Shown: positions 1 to 9,199, counted from the first letter of the stretch. The stretch: DNA of 64,000 bases from Bacillota bacterium (GCA_023398815.1 JAEWRW010000026.1:1-64000); one strand, 5' to 3'. The notes: generated from the sequence alone by a model not told the origin. Translations and numbers: made by a program.

Positions 1-15
1 TCCGCTGCCGGGGTA

Positions 16-1701
16 CTACAAGGGCCGCTCGGCCCGGGCGCTCAGCACCGACGCCGCCACCGCAGGGTAGGCTGCCGGGCGCGCCGTCTCCTCCGGCAGG
101 AAGGCCCCGCCGTCGCTGAGGATGTCAAAGAAGTGCCGCACGGGGATGACCTGAATGCTCATGGTCTCAAAGTTCTGCTGCCAGTTGGAGGCCGGGATGT
201 AGGCGCGGGTGGCCCCGGCGGCCTGGGCCGCCTTGAGCTTGGCCGGCACACCGCCCACCGGGTACACGTCGCCGCGGATGGACATCTCCCCCGTCAGCGC
301 CAGCAGGTTGTCGACCTTGGCCCCAGTGATGGCCGAGTAAAGCGCACAGGCGATGGAGAGCCCCGCCGAGGGGCCGTCCACCGGCACACCGCCGGGGAAG
401 TTGATGTGGATGTTATAATCGGCGGTGTCGATGCCCACCGTGGAGCGCAGCATGGTGCAGACATTCTCCACACTGGCACGCACGGCGCTCTTGCGGCGCA
501 CCATGTGGCCGGGGGATCCCATCTCCTCCTCCTCCAGCACGCCAGTCAGGCTGAGGTGCCCCGCGCCAACCGCTGCCCGGGTGGCAATGGCCTCAATGGT
601 CATGACCGCACCCTGCTGGGGCCCGCAGACTGCCATGCCGTTGACGACGCCCACGGCTGGCTTCTTGGGCACCCGCACCTTTCGGCTGGGGCTGTAATCA
701 CCGTTGTTCAGCACCCACTCCACATCGCCCATGCTGATGGCCTCCCGCCCCTCGCTCATCGCGAGCCCCGCTGCCATCTGCACGATGTTGACCGCGTCAC
801 GTCCGTTGGCAGAGTACTGCCCCACAGCATCGGCACAGCCTTCCTCCAGCGGCACGGCGGCCTTGGCCGACGCGCCCCAGGCGATTTGAGAGAGCTCCTC
901 GGCCTCCAGCGGGCGGAAGAACACCTCCACACACCGGCTGCGGATGGCGGGCGGCATGTCCTGTGGGTTGCGGGTGGTAGCACCAACCAGGCGGAAGTCC
1001 GCAGGCAGGCCGTTCTTGAAGATGTCGTGGATGTAGGAGGGAATGTTGGTGTCACTCTCGCTGTAATAGGCGCTCTCGAAGTACACGCGCCGGTCCTCCA
1101 GCACCTTGAGGAGCTTGTTCATCTGGGTGGGGTGCAGCTCGCCGATTTCATCGAGGAACAGGATGCCGCCGTGGGCCTTGGTGACCGCGCCAGGCTTGGG
1201 CTGGGGCACGCCCGCCACGCCCATGGCCCCCGCACCCTGGTAGATGGGGTCGTGCACCGAGCCAATGAGCGGGTCGGCAATGCTGCGCTCGTCAAAGCGC
1301 ACACAGGTGGCGTCCATCTCGATGAAACGGGACTCCCGCCCGAAGGGCGACGCACGGTTGGCCCGGGCTTCGCTGAGCACCAGACGCGCGGCACAGGTCT
1401 TGCCTATCCCGGGCGGGCCATAGATGAGCACGTGCTGGGGGTTGGGGCCGCAGAGCGCCGCCCGCAGGGCCTTGATGCCCTCCTCCTGGCCGATGATCTC
1501 CTGCATATGCTGGGGCCGCACCTTCTCGCTCAGGGGCTTGGTCAAGGCGATCTGCCGCAGGCGCGCCAGTTTTTCCATCTCCTTGCGGCTGTCGTGGGTC
1601 ACCGCCGTGCGGGTGCTCTGCTGGCTCTTGAGCTGAAAGAGAAAATACACACCGATGACGATGCTGAAAAAGAGTTGTACCGCGATCATGAGCACTTCCA
1701 T
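16..1701 (-). CDS. lonB: LonB-type ATP-dependent protease
   Basis: This is a membrane-anchored AAA+ Lon-family protease of 561 aa. Residues 1-20 form a hydrophobic segment, as in Bacillus LonB. Walker A GPPGIGKT is at about 95-102 and Walker B LFLDEIGE near 180. The C-terminal protease domain has the catalytic Ser in DGPSAGLS (about Ser445) and the catalytic Lys in GGVPAKLK (about Lys488). The length matches LonB (about 550 aa), not LonA (about 770). I start at the ATG at 1701 because GGAGG lies 7 nt upstream; the ATG at 1707 is too close to it. In Bacillus, LonB acts in the forespore, which fits the sporulation genes elsewhere. It is divergent from the ABC operon. Confidence 0.93.
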   Translation of the reverse strand: MEVLMIAVQLFFSIVIGVYFLFQLKSQQSTRTAVTHDSRKEMEKLARLRQIALTKPLSEKVRPQHMQEIIGQEEGIKALRAALCGPNPQHVLIYGPPGIGKTCAARLVLSEARANRASPFGRESRFIEMDATCVRFDERSIADPLIGSVHDPIYQGAGAMGVAGVPQPKPGAVTKAHGGILFLDEIGELHPTQMNKLLKVLEDRRVYFESAYYSESDTNIPSYIHDIFKNGLPADFRLVGATTRNPQDMPPAIRSRCVEVFFRPLEAEELSQIAWGASAKAAVPLEEGCADAVGQYSANGRDAVNIVQMAAGLAMSEGREAISMGDVEWVLNNGDYSPSRKVRVPKKPAVGVVNGMAVCGPQQGAVMTIEAIATRAAVGAGHLSLTGVLEEEEMGSPGHMVRRKSAVRASVENVCTMLRSTVGIDTADYNIHINFPGGVPVDGPSAGLSIACALYSAITGAKVDNLLALTGEMSIRGDVYPVGGVPAKLKAAQAAGATRAYIPASNWQQNFETMSIQVIPVRHFFDILSDGGAFLPEETARPAAYPAVAASVLSARAERPL

Positions 1702-1832
1702 GGGCATTCCTCCGTACCATCTGGCGACGATAGTATGTGTGCCGACCCTATGGAAAACACTTTCGGAAACTGGCTGTGCTGGCGGAATTTGGTTGAAAAG
1801 GCTCCCGAGGCTGCCCCGTCCCCGCAATGGTA

Positions 1833-1861
1833 TTGCATGTTCATTTCCGATCTGCTATACT
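1833..1861 (+). promoter_or_regulatory. Vegetative promoter of the ABC exporter operon
   Basis: TTGCAT, a 17-bp spacer and TATACT lie 52 bp before the ATP-binding gene. The Shine-Dalgarno GGGAGG is at about 1902-1907. Confidence 0.7.
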
Positions 1862-1912
1862 AAACGCCCTTTCCAAAAAATGACAACCAAATACAGGCCA
1901 TGGGAGGTGCTT

Positions 1913-2902
1913 ATGCCACAGATTGAGGTGGACGGCCTCAGCATGCAGTACCGCGTGCCAGTGCGGCCCGCGGGGCGCTTGGGCGCGCTGCGGGGGGTGG
2001 TGCGGCGACAGGTGCGCACGGTGGACGCCCTGCGCGACGTGAATTTTTCCATCGAGGCGGGCGAGATGGTCGGCTATATCGGCCCCAACGGTGCGGGCAA
2101 GTCGACGACGGTCAAGGCCCTCTCTGGCATCCTCACCCCCACCGGCGGGCAGGTGTCGGTACTGGGCCGCACGCCCTGGCACCAGCGGCGGGAGCATGTG
2201 GCCCACATCGGCGTGATGTTTGGCCAGCGCACCCAACTCATGTGGGACTTGCCGGTGCGCGACAGCTTCGACCTGCTGCAACACATCTACCGGGTGGAGC
2301 CCGACCGCTACCGGCAGCGGCTGGAACGGCTGACGGACATGCTCGCCATCAGTGGGACGCTGCTCTCCCAACCGGTGCGGCAGCTCTCCCTGGGCCAGCG
2401 GCAGCGGTGCGACATCGCGGCAGCACTGCTGCATAGCCCGTCCATCCTGTTCCTGGATGAACCCACGCTGGGGCTGGATGCCCCCAGCCGGCTGGCGCTG
2501 CGGGCGTTCCTCAAGGAGCTCAACCGCGAGGAAGGGCTAACGGTACTGCTGACGACCCACGACATGGACGACATCGCCGCGCTGACGGGGCGTGTCATCT
2601 TCATTGCCCAGGGGCGGCTGTTGTTTGACGGCGGCTTTGGGGAACTGAAGCGCACCGCCGGGGCCCAGCGCCAACTGGTGCTGGAGGATGGTGCCTTCCC
2701 CCACTGCCCCCTGCCCGCCGGTGCGGCTTGGAGCGATGACGACCTCCCCACCGTGCGCTTCGACCCCGAGCAGCTCTCGGCCGGTGCGCTGCTGGAGGCG
2801 CTGGGCCACTACGGCTCCCCTGGGCAGTTCCGGGTGGAGGAAGGCTCGGTCGATGAGATCATCGCGCGGCTCTACGCCCGGGCCGCGGGGGGTGAAGCGT
2901 GA
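1913..2902 (+). CDS. ABC transporter ATP-binding protein (ABC-2 exporter)
   Basis: This 329-aa ATPase energises the two membrane proteins encoded after it. It has Walker A GPNGAGKST at 57-65, the ABC signature LSLGQRQR at 158-165 and Walker B ILFLDEP at about 178-184. The roughly 40-residue extension before the core, with a VDALRDVNF entry, and the two unlike permeases downstream match the three-gene exporters of COG4586/4587/3694, whose substrate is unknown. I start at the ATG at 1913, with GGGAGG 5 nt upstream. The stop overlaps the next start in GTGA, so translation is probably coupled. Confidence 0.9.
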   Translation: MPQIEVDGLSMQYRVPVRPAGRLGALRGVVRRQVRTVDALRDVNFSIEAGEMVGYIGPNGAGKSTTVKALSGILTPTGGQVSVLGRTPWHQRREHVAHIGVMFGQRTQLMWDLPVRDSFDLLQHIYRVEPDRYRQRLERLTDMLAISGTLLSQPVRQLSLGQRQRCDIAAALLHSPSILFLDEPTLGLDAPSRLALRAFLKELNREEGLTVLLTTHDMDDIAALTGRVIFIAQGRLLFDGGFGELKRTAGAQRQLVLEDGAFPHCPLPAGAAWSDDDLPTVRFDPEQLSAGALLEALGHYGSPGQFRVEEGSVDEIIARLYARAAGGEA

Positions 2903-3699
2903 GCCCGTCGGTGGCCGCCGCCTGGTTCGTGGCCCGGTTCCGCGCGGGGTTGCAATACCGCGCCGCGGCCTGGGCTGGCGTGTCCACCCAACTGGTCTTC
3001 GGCTTCGCGCGGGTGATGATCGTACTGGCGTTCTTCCGCGCAGGCAGTGCCGACCAGCCCATGACTGCCGCCCAGGCCGTCAGCTACATCTGGCTGGGCC
3101 AGCTCTTTCTGCGGCTGATGCCCTGGGGGCTGGAGGAACTGGACGCCGAGGTACGTACCGGGCAGATCGCCTACAACCTGCTCAAGCCCACGTCTCTGCT
3201 GGGGCAGTATTTTGTGCGGTCGCTGGCGGCCTGCGCGGCGGCGGTGACGCTGCGGGCGCTGCCCATGCTGCCGGTGACCATGCTGCTGCCGGGGGCCTAC
3301 CGCCTGCTGCCGCCGACGCCCCTGGGCGGGTTGATGTTTGCCGTCACCATCTTGGGCGCGGCGGTGCTGTCATCAGCCATCAACTGCGTCCTGGCCATGG
3401 TCTGCTTCCGCTCCGTCACCGGCGATGGCATCCGGCTCATGGTGCGCACGCTCACCATGCTGCTGGCCGGCAACATCCTGCCGGTGCCCCTGCTGCCCGA
3501 TGGCCTGCAGACGCTGTTGTTCCTCAATCCCTTTGCCGGTCTCTCCGACCTCCCCTGCCGGCTGTGGACTGGCGCGCTGGCCCCTGCCATGGGGCCGGTG
3601 GTGCTGGCACTGCAGCTGGGGTGGACGGTTGTCTGCCTGGGGCTGGCCCACTGGGTCATGACCCGCAACCTGCGCTCGCTCTGCATCCTGGGAGGATAA
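2899..3699 (+). CDS. ABC-2 family permease, first subunit
   Basis: This is a 266-aa membrane protein with about six hydrophobic segments and short loops. An early amphipathic stretch (AAAWFVARFRAGLQYRAAAW) precedes the first helix, as in COG4587-type permeases. The GTG start overlaps the stop of the ATPase gene by 4 nt. It should form a heteromeric channel with the following gene. The exported substrate cannot be read from the sequence; related three-gene systems are often only called drug or lipid exporters. Confidence 0.82.
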   Translation: MSPSVAAAWFVARFRAGLQYRAAAWAGVSTQLVFGFARVMIVLAFFRAGSADQPMTAAQAVSYIWLGQLFLRLMPWGLEELDAEVRTGQIAYNLLKPTSLLGQYFVRSLAACAAAVTLRALPMLPVTMLLPGAYRLLPPTPLGGLMFAVTILGAAVLSSAINCVLAMVCFRSVTGDGIRLMVRTLTMLLAGNILPVPLLPDGLQTLLFLNPFAGLSDLPCRLWTGALAPAMGPVVLALQLGWTVVCLGLAHWVMTRNLRSLCILGG

Positions 3700-3701
3700 C
3701 G

Positions 3702-4493
3702 ATGGAAAGTCTTCGCATGTACTGGATCTATCTCAAGCTCTCTGTCAAGTCTCAGTGGCAGTACCGGGCTAACTTCGTGCTGGTGTCGGTGGGTGTGTTC
3801 CTTGGGAACATCCTGGACGCGCTGGGGCTGTGGGCGCTCTTTGAGCGCTTTGGCGCCATCCCGGGCTGGACGCTGGCCGAGGCCATGGTGCTCTACGGCC
3901 TGGTCAATGTCACCTTCGCGCTGGCTGACACGCTCTGGCGCGGGTTTGACATCTTCAACCGGTTCATCCAAAACGGCGAGCTCGATCGGATGCTGCTGCG
4001 GCCCCGCCCGCTGCCGCTGCAGCTGCTGGGGGCGGAGTTCCGCATCAACCGCGTGGGGCGGCTGGCACAGGGCGTGCTGGTGCTGGCGCTGGGCCTGGCG
4101 GGGGTACATGTGGCCTGGTCGGCGGCCCGGGTGCTCCTGCTCCTTTGGGCGGCCTGCGGCGGCATCCTCCTCTTTGGCGGCATGTTTGTGTTGCAGGCCA
4201 CCCTCAGCGTTTTCTCGGTCGAGTCCATTGAGATGGTCAACGCCATCAGCTACGGCGGCGTCTACATCGCCGGCTACCCCATGGAGGTCTACGGCGATAC
4301 CTTCCGCACCTTCTTCACCTATGTGGTGCCGCTGGCGGCGGTGGTGTACCTGCCGGTGTGCGCGCTGCTGGGGAAGGGCGTGACCCTGGGGGCGGCCTTC
4401 CTGTGGCCGCTGGCCGGTGCGGCGTTCCTGGCGGTGGCATTCCTCGTCTTCTACCGCCTGGGGCTGCCGCGCTACACCTCCGTTGGCGCATAA
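3702..4493 (+). CDS. ABC-2 family permease, second subunit
   Basis: This is a 263-aa integral membrane protein of the COG3694 type, with about six hydrophobic segments. It shares with its partner the pattern of an N-terminal WIYLKLSVKSQWQYRANF stretch before helix 1. The ATG is 2 nt after the previous stop, and GGAGG inside the end of the upstream gene serves as ribosome binding site. It completes the ATPase-permease-permease operon. No clear terminator follows before the pilus locus. Confidence 0.82.
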   Translation: MESLRMYWIYLKLSVKSQWQYRANFVLVSVGVFLGNILDALGLWALFERFGAIPGWTLAEAMVLYGLVNVTFALADTLWRGFDIFNRFIQNGELDRMLLRPRPLPLQLLGAEFRINRVGRLAQGVLVLALGLAGVHVAWSAARVLLLLWAACGGILLFGGMFVLQATLSVFSVESIEMVNAISYGGVYIAGYPMEVYGDTFRTFFTYVVPLAAVVYLPVCALLGKGVTLGAAFLWPLAGAAFLAVAFLVFYRLGLPRYTSVGA

Positions 4494-4538
4494 AGGGCAC
4501 ACGTTGTGGCAATATTCGCGCAAAACCATTTGAACCAA

Positions 4539-4563
4539 TAAAATCGGGGTATCTAGTAGTTAT
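4539..4563 (+). promoter_or_regulatory. Candidate promoter/operator before pilB, shared with pilC
   Basis: A -10-like TAAAAT at 4539 is followed 10 bp later (start to start) by GTATCT-AGT-AGTTAT, inside GGGTATCTA. The same arrangement and spacing occurs at 7356-7380 before pilC, where the second arm is a perfect AGATAC. I infer a shared promoter with an overlapping operator. No good -35 is visible in either copy. Confidence 0.4.
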
Positions 4564-4587
4564 CAACCCCGAAGAAAGTGTGATAGC

Positions 4588-6273
4588 ATGGCCGTTCGCC
4601 CAAGGTTCTTAGGGGAAATGCTGGTGGATGCCCGTCTCATCACCCGCGGTCAACTGGACGAGGCCCTTGCCCTGCAGAAGGAAAACGGCAGGCGCATCGG
4701 CGACATCCTGAAAGAGCGCCAGTGGGTGACCGAGCAGCAGATCACCGAAATGCTGGAGTTCCAGCTCGGCATCCCCTACATCGACCTCAATACGGTTTCC
4801 ATCCCGGCGGAGCTGGAGCAGCTTGTGCCCTCGCAGATTGCCCTGCGACACACGCTGGTGCCCGTGCGGCGGGAGGGAAACCGGCTCTTTGTGGCCATGG
4901 AGGATCCCCTCTCCATCGTGGCCATTGACGACGTGCGAACGGTCTCCGGCCTGGAGGTGCAGCCCATGCTGGCCCGGGGGCCGGCCATCGTGACGGCGAT
5001 GAACAAACTCTACGGCAGCAAACAGGCCACCCGTGCGCTGGAGGACTTCGTGCGCGAGGGAACGCCGGATGCGGCCGACCTGGGCAGCACCGCGGATCTT
5101 GCCGACGGCGTCAACGCCGCCCCCATCGTGCGGCTGGTCAACTCCCTGCTGGAGCAGGCCGCCAACGCCCGCGCCAGCGACATCCACATCGAGCCGGGCC
5201 TGACCGAGGTGCGCGTGCGCTTCCGCATTGACGGCACGCTGGTGCAGGCGCTGACCACGCCCATGAACGCCCACCCGGCTATGATCGCCCGCATCAAGAT
5301 CATGAGCAACCTCGATATCGCCGAGCGCCGGAGGCCCCAGGATGGGCGGTTGGAGCTCAACCTGGCGGGGCGCGCCATCGACGTGCGTGTCTCCACGGTG
5401 CCCACCATCCACGGCGAGAAGGCTGTGCTGCGCCTGCTGGACCGCGCCTCCTTCCTGCTGCCCAAGGAAGAGCTTGGCATGACGCCCGACAACCTGGCCC
5501 AGTTTGCGGCGCTGCTGCGCAACCCCCACGGGATCCTGCTGATCTCCGGCCCCACGGGCAGTGGCAAAACGACGACCCTCTACACCATGCTCCATGAGCT
5601 CAACGAGCCCAGCAAGAACATCATCACCATCGAGGACCCGGTGGAGTACATGCTGACGGGCATCAACCAAGTGCAGGTGAACCCCAAGGCGGGTGTGGAC
5701 TTCGCGGCGGGGCTGCGAAGCGTGCTGCGGCAGGACCCGAACGTCATCATGGTGGGCGAGATCCGCGACGAGGAGACGGTGGAAATCGCCATCCGCGCGG
5801 CCATCACCGGCCATCTGGTGCTCTCCACCATCCACACCAACGACGCTGCCAGCGCCATCACCCGCATTGAGGACATGGGAATCCCACCCTTCCTCGTGGC
5901 AGCGTCACTGGCCGGTGTCATCGCCCAGCGGCTGGTGCGGTGCAACTGCCCCCAGTGCGCCACAGCCTACAACCCCGACCCTGAAGTCCTTTCACTGCTG
6001 GGTCTCCCGGCGGATGGCGAGTACCGTAGGGGCGGGGGGTGCCCTGCCTGCGGCGGCACCGGCTTCCGCGGGCGACAGGCGGTGTTTGAAATCCTGCCCA
6101 TCGACCGCGCCCTGCGAGACATGATCCACCAAAAGGCATCGCTCACACGGATGCTGGACCACGCCAAAGCCCGTGGCATGCGCCTGCTGGGGCAGGAATG
6201 TGCGCGCCTGGCTGCCGAGGGGGCCATCAGTGCCGAGGAAGCGCTGCGCGTCGCCTACCGGCAGGACGGCTGA
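4588..6273 (+). CDS. pilB: Type IV pilus extension ATPase PilB
   Basis: This 561-aa hexameric secretion ATPase powers pilin polymerisation at the cytoplasmic membrane. Residues 1-60 hold two MshEN-like repeats (LGEMLVDARLI, then RIGDILKERQWV), a fold that binds cyclic-di-GMP in some PilB and MshE proteins. Walker A GPTGSGKT is at 321-328, the Asp and His boxes follow, and a zinc tetra-Cys motif has CPQC at 454-457 and CPAC at 485-488. It opens the pilus operon, with pilT 11 nt downstream. The ribosome site before the ATG is weak (GAAGAAAG). Confidence 0.95.
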   Translation: MAVRPRFLGEMLVDARLITRGQLDEALALQKENGRRIGDILKERQWVTEQQITEMLEFQLGIPYIDLNTVSIPAELEQLVPSQIALRHTLVPVRREGNRLFVAMEDPLSIVAIDDVRTVSGLEVQPMLARGPAIVTAMNKLYGSKQATRALEDFVREGTPDAADLGSTADLADGVNAAPIVRLVNSLLEQAANARASDIHIEPGLTEVRVRFRIDGTLVQALTTPMNAHPAMIARIKIMSNLDIAERRRPQDGRLELNLAGRAIDVRVSTVPTIHGEKAVLRLLDRASFLLPKEELGMTPDNLAQFAALLRNPHGILLISGPTGSGKTTTLYTMLHELNEPSKNIITIEDPVEYMLTGINQVQVNPKAGVDFAAGLRSVLRQDPNVIMVGEIRDEETVEIAIRAAITGHLVLSTIHTNDAASAITRIEDMGIPPFLVAASLAGVIAQRLVRCNCPQCATAYNPDPEVLSLLGLPADGEYRRGGGCPACGGTGFRGRQAVFEILPIDRALRDMIHQKASLTRMLDHAKARGMRLLGQECARLAAEGAISAEEALRVAYRQDG

Positions 6274-6284
6274 ATGGAGGAGAG

Positions 6285-7337
6285 ATGGAGTCCAACAAAC
6301 TATTGGAACGAGTGGTCGAGCTCGACGCCTCCGACCTGCACATCACGGCCGGCGCGCCACCCACCTACCGGGTCAACGGCCGGCTGGTGACTGAAGGGAC
6401 GGCACTAACCAGCGCCGAGACCGAGGCATTCGTGCGCCAGATACTGACGGAGAGCCAGTGGCAGGAGTTCTGCCACCGGGGGGAGCTGGATTTACCGCTC
6501 TCCACCCGCATGAGCCGCTTCCGCATCAATGCCTACCACCAGCGGGGGGCTTGCGCCGCGGCGCTGCGGTCCATCACGCCTGGCATTCGCTCCCTCGGTG
6601 AGCTGGGGTTGCCGGCCATGCTGGCTGAGCTCAGTCTGCTGCCTCGCGGCCTGGTGCTGGTGACCGGCCCGACCGGCAGCGGCAAGTCCACCACCCTGGC
6701 GGCGATGATTGACATCGTGAACGAGCGGCGGGACTGCCACATTATGACGCTGGAGGATCCCATTGAGTACCTGCACCGTCACAAACGGAGCATCGTCAAC
6801 CAGCGGGAGATCGGCAGCGACACCGAAAGCTATGCCACCGGTCTGCGCAGTGTGCTGCGGCAGGACCCGGATGTCATCCTCATCGGTGAGATGCGCGACC
6901 TCGATTCCATCGCCATCGCGCTCACAGCGGCTGAGACCGGGCACCTGGTGTTCTCCACCCTCCATACCATCGGTGCGGCACAGACGATCGACCGCATCAT
7001 CGACGTGTTCCCGCCCTACCAGCAGGCACAGGTGCGGGTGCAGCTCTCCACCGTGCTGCAGGGGGTCATCTCCCAGCAGCTGCTGCCCGACGCCGGTGGC
7101 CACGGCCGTGTGCCGGCGCTGGAGATCATGCTGGCCTCCCCCGCCATCCGCAACCTCATCCGCGAGGGGAAGACGCCACAGATCAACAACGCCATCCAAA
7201 CCAGCGGGGCAAGCGGCATGATTACCATGGACATGGCGCTCGTGCGGCTCTACCGAGCCGGGCGCATCACCTGGGATGCGTGCATGGGGTACTGCGTGGA
7301 CCCGGAAAATTTGAGACGCTTGGTAAACATGTCGTAA
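6285..7337 (+). CDS. pilT: Type IV pilus retraction ATPase PilT
   Basis: This 350-aa hexameric ATPase depolymerises pili and drives twitching or DNA uptake. The N-terminal PAS-like part includes DASDLHIT. Walker A GPTGSGKST is at 128-136 and an Asp box GEMRDLDS follows. The PilT-specific AIRNLIREGK motif lies near the C terminus, which separates it from PilB. The start at 6285 is chosen for TGGAGGAG just upstream; longer versions run into pilB. A pilT gene indicates retractile pili, not a simple type II secretion system. Confidence 0.95.
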   Translation: MESNKLLERVVELDASDLHITAGAPPTYRVNGRLVTEGTALTSAETEAFVRQILTESQWQEFCHRGELDLPLSTRMSRFRINAYHQRGACAAALRSITPGIRSLGELGLPAMLAELSLLPRGLVLVTGPTGSGKSTTLAAMIDIVNERRDCHIMTLEDPIEYLHRHKRSIVNQREIGSDTESYATGLRSVLRQDPDVILIGEMRDLDSIAIALTAAETGHLVFSTLHTIGAAQTIDRIIDVFPPYQQAQVRVQLSTVLQGVISQQLLPDAGGHGRVPALEIMLASPAIRNLIREGKTPQINNAIQTSGASGMITMDMALVRLYRAGRITWDACMGYCVDPENLRRLVNMS

Positions 7338-7355
7338 CTTGTACTATATTTGTGC

Positions 7356-7380
7356 TAAAATGTGGGTATCTACAAGATAC
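7356..7380 (+). promoter_or_regulatory. Candidate promoter/operator before pilC, shared with pilB
   Basis: TGC-TAAAAT forms an extended -10 at 7353-7361. It is followed by GTATCT-ACA-AGATAC at 7366-7380, a perfect 6-bp inverted repeat. The spacing matches the pilB copy exactly. This would give the pilC-pilA part of the locus its own regulated start inside the operon. Confidence 0.45.
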
Positions 7381-7452
7381 TCAATCGAAAACAGATACAA
7401 GCAAGGCACATGTGGCCGATATACCTGGCTGGCGTGACGGAGGAGTCGTAAC

Positions 7453-8667
7453 GTGGCTAAATTCCAATACACAGCGACAAACGTAGCGGGGCGGACGATC
7501 GACGGCCTTTACGAGGCGCAGGATCGCCGCGGCGTGGTGGACATGCTTCGCGCACGGTCCTACTACCCGCTGCGCATCGCCGAGGTAAAAACCGGCCAGG
7601 GCCTGAACCGTGAACTGGGGCGAAAAATCCCGCTCAAGGATCTCTCGCTCTTCTGCCAGCAGTTCTCCACCATCCTCTCCTCCGGCATTGCCGTGGGGCA
7701 GGCGCTGGATATTTTGGCCCAGCAGACCGAGAACAAGCGCCTGCAACGCGTGCTGCGGGATGTGTATGAAAAGGTGCTGACCGGCCGGAGCCTGACCGAT
7801 TCCTTTGAGGAGCACGCCGACCGATTCCCCAGCGTGTTCATGAGCATGCTGCGGGTGGGCGAAGTCTCCGGCACGCTGGAGGGCAGCCTCAAGCGCCTGC
7901 ATGGCTACTTCCGTCAGGAGTACAACCTGTCTCAGAAATTCAAGACCGCCATGGTATACCCCGCCATCGTGAGCTGTCTGGCTCTGGTCATCGTGACGTT
8001 TTTATTGATCTTCATCGTGCCCACCTTCCAGGGCGTGTTTGAGAATGCCGGGGCGACGCTGCCCAAACCCACGCTCGTCCTGCTTGCCATGAGCAACGGC
8101 CTGCGTCACCATTACCCGGTTGTCATTGCCTTTGTGCTGGCCGTCATCGTGCTCTTCTACGCCTATCAGCGCTCCCCCGGCGGCAAAGTGGCGCTGTCAC
8201 GGCTGTCACTGGTGGTTCCGGCCTTCGGGCCCCTCAACCGGAAGCTGTTGGTCTCACGCTTCACGCGCACCCTCTCCACCATGACGGCGTCGGGCGTGCC
8301 GCTGACACAGGCGCTGGACATCACCTCCCGGGTGGTTGCCAACCCCTATGTGGAGCAGGAGCTCAAGGCGGCCCAGGACGCCATACAGCAGGGCGTGCCG
8401 CTGTACCGGCCGCTGGGGGCCATCGCCGCCTTCCCGCCCATGGTCATCCAGATGACACGCCTGGGCGAGGAATCGGGCCAGCTTGATTACATGCTGGAGC
8501 AGACCGCCGTCTACTACGACAGCGAGACCGAGACGGCCATCGCCCGGCTGACGGCGGCCATCGAGCCGGCCATCATCATTGTGCTGGGCGGCATGGTGCT
8601 GTTCGTGGTGCTCTCCATCCTGCTGCCCACGTTCCGCATGGCCAGCCTGGTGGGCGGCTTGGGCTGA
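7453..8667 (+). CDS. pilC: Type IV pilus inner-membrane platform protein PilC
   Basis: This 404-aa polytopic membrane protein organises the motor and pilin assembly. It has two T2SSF/GspF repeats: LSLFCQQFSTILSSGI near residue 75, and the matching RFTRTLSTMTASGVPLTQAL in the second half. Hydrophobic helices lie near 170, 220 and the C terminus. The start is GTG at 7453, set by GGAGGAG 7 nt upstream. It lies 115 bp after pilT with its own candidate promoter and precedes the pilin gene. Confidence 0.94.
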   Translation: MAKFQYTATNVAGRTIDGLYEAQDRRGVVDMLRARSYYPLRIAEVKTGQGLNRELGRKIPLKDLSLFCQQFSTILSSGIAVGQALDILAQQTENKRLQRVLRDVYEKVLTGRSLTDSFEEHADRFPSVFMSMLRVGEVSGTLEGSLKRLHGYFRQEYNLSQKFKTAMVYPAIVSCLALVIVTFLLIFIVPTFQGVFENAGATLPKPTLVLLAMSNGLRHHYPVVIAFVLAVIVLFYAYQRSPGGKVALSRLSLVVPAFGPLNRKLLVSRFTRTLSTMTASGVPLTQALDITSRVVANPYVEQELKAAQDAIQQGVPLYRPLGAIAAFPPMVIQMTRLGEESGQLDYMLEQTAVYYDSETETAIARLTAAIEPAIIIVLGGMVLFVVLSILLPTFRMASLVGGLG

Positions 8668-8697
8668 AAACACAATTCCCACGCCAGGGATCATTTA

Positions 8698-8726
8698 TTG
8701 CGCAAGTGATAGCGAAACGCTATACT
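8698..8726 (+). promoter_or_regulatory. Strong promoter of the major pilin gene
   Basis: TTGCGC, a 17-bp spacer and TATACT are followed 11 bp later by GGAGGTG and the pilin ATG. A separate strong promoter fits the high expression expected of a major pilin. Confidence 0.75.
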
Positions 8727-8749
8727 AATAAAAACCGGAGGTGCCCCCC

Positions 8750-9115
8750 ATGTATGCCCTGATGCACAAGAGGAAGAACAACAAAGGCTTTACCCTCATC
8801 GAACTCATCGTCGTCGTCGCCATCCTGGCGATCCTAGCCGCCGTGGCCGTGCCCACGTTCCTCAACCTGCGCAGCGAAGCCAGCAGCAGTATTTTTGACA
8901 GCGACGTGAGCACCCTGTGCGGCGCCATCAACGTCTACAACGCCAGCAACGATGGCGGGATCACCGATGCCACCGCTGCGGACGCTGCAGAGACCGCCCT
9001 TTCCGGTGCCGGGCTTTTGCCGGTGTTTGACAGCAACAACTTCAACACCGTGTTTGATGCGGTGCAGTGGGTGGACGGCGTAGCCGTGGTGCACGCCCCT
9101 GCCGCGGGCGGCTGA
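8750..9115 (+). CDS. pilA: Type IV major prepilin
   Basis: This is a 121-aa class III prepilin. A short basic leader (HKRKNNKG) is followed by the cleavage site G|FTLIELIVVVAILAILAAV, with Phe at +1 and Glu at +5. PilD would cut and N-methylate there. The remaining part is small and rich in Asp, Asn and Ala. It has no Cys pair, so no disulfide D-loop. The start at 8750 follows GGAGGTG with 6 nt spacing. It is followed by a UUCG-capped hairpin and then pilD. Confidence 0.94.
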   Translation: MYALMHKRKNNKGFTLIELIVVVAILAILAAVAVPTFLNLRSEASSSIFDSDVSTLCGAINVYNASNDGGITDATAADAAETALSGAGLLPVFDSNNFNTVFDAVQWVDGVAVVHAPAAGG

Positions 9116-9140
9116 CCAAAACAACCTGTGACGACAACCG

Positions 9141-9172
9141 GGGGAACGGAGCGCTTCGGCGTTCCGTTCCCC
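9141..9172 (+). terminator. Hairpin between pilA and pilD
   Basis: GGGGAACGGA pairs with TCCGTTCCCC, and the loop contains CGC-TTCG-GCG, a UUCG-capped inner stem. No T tract follows, so partial termination or protection of the pilin mRNA 3' end is more likely than full termination. Confidence 0.6.
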
Positions 9173-9199
9173 TCCCTCCATCGACGCAATAGGTGAACG

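Noticed and set aside
133..1863. A 576-codon plus-strand frame opposite lonB
   Set aside because: Its translation is His/Gly/Arg-rich without any domain, while the opposite strand encodes an intact LonB with all catalytic motifs.
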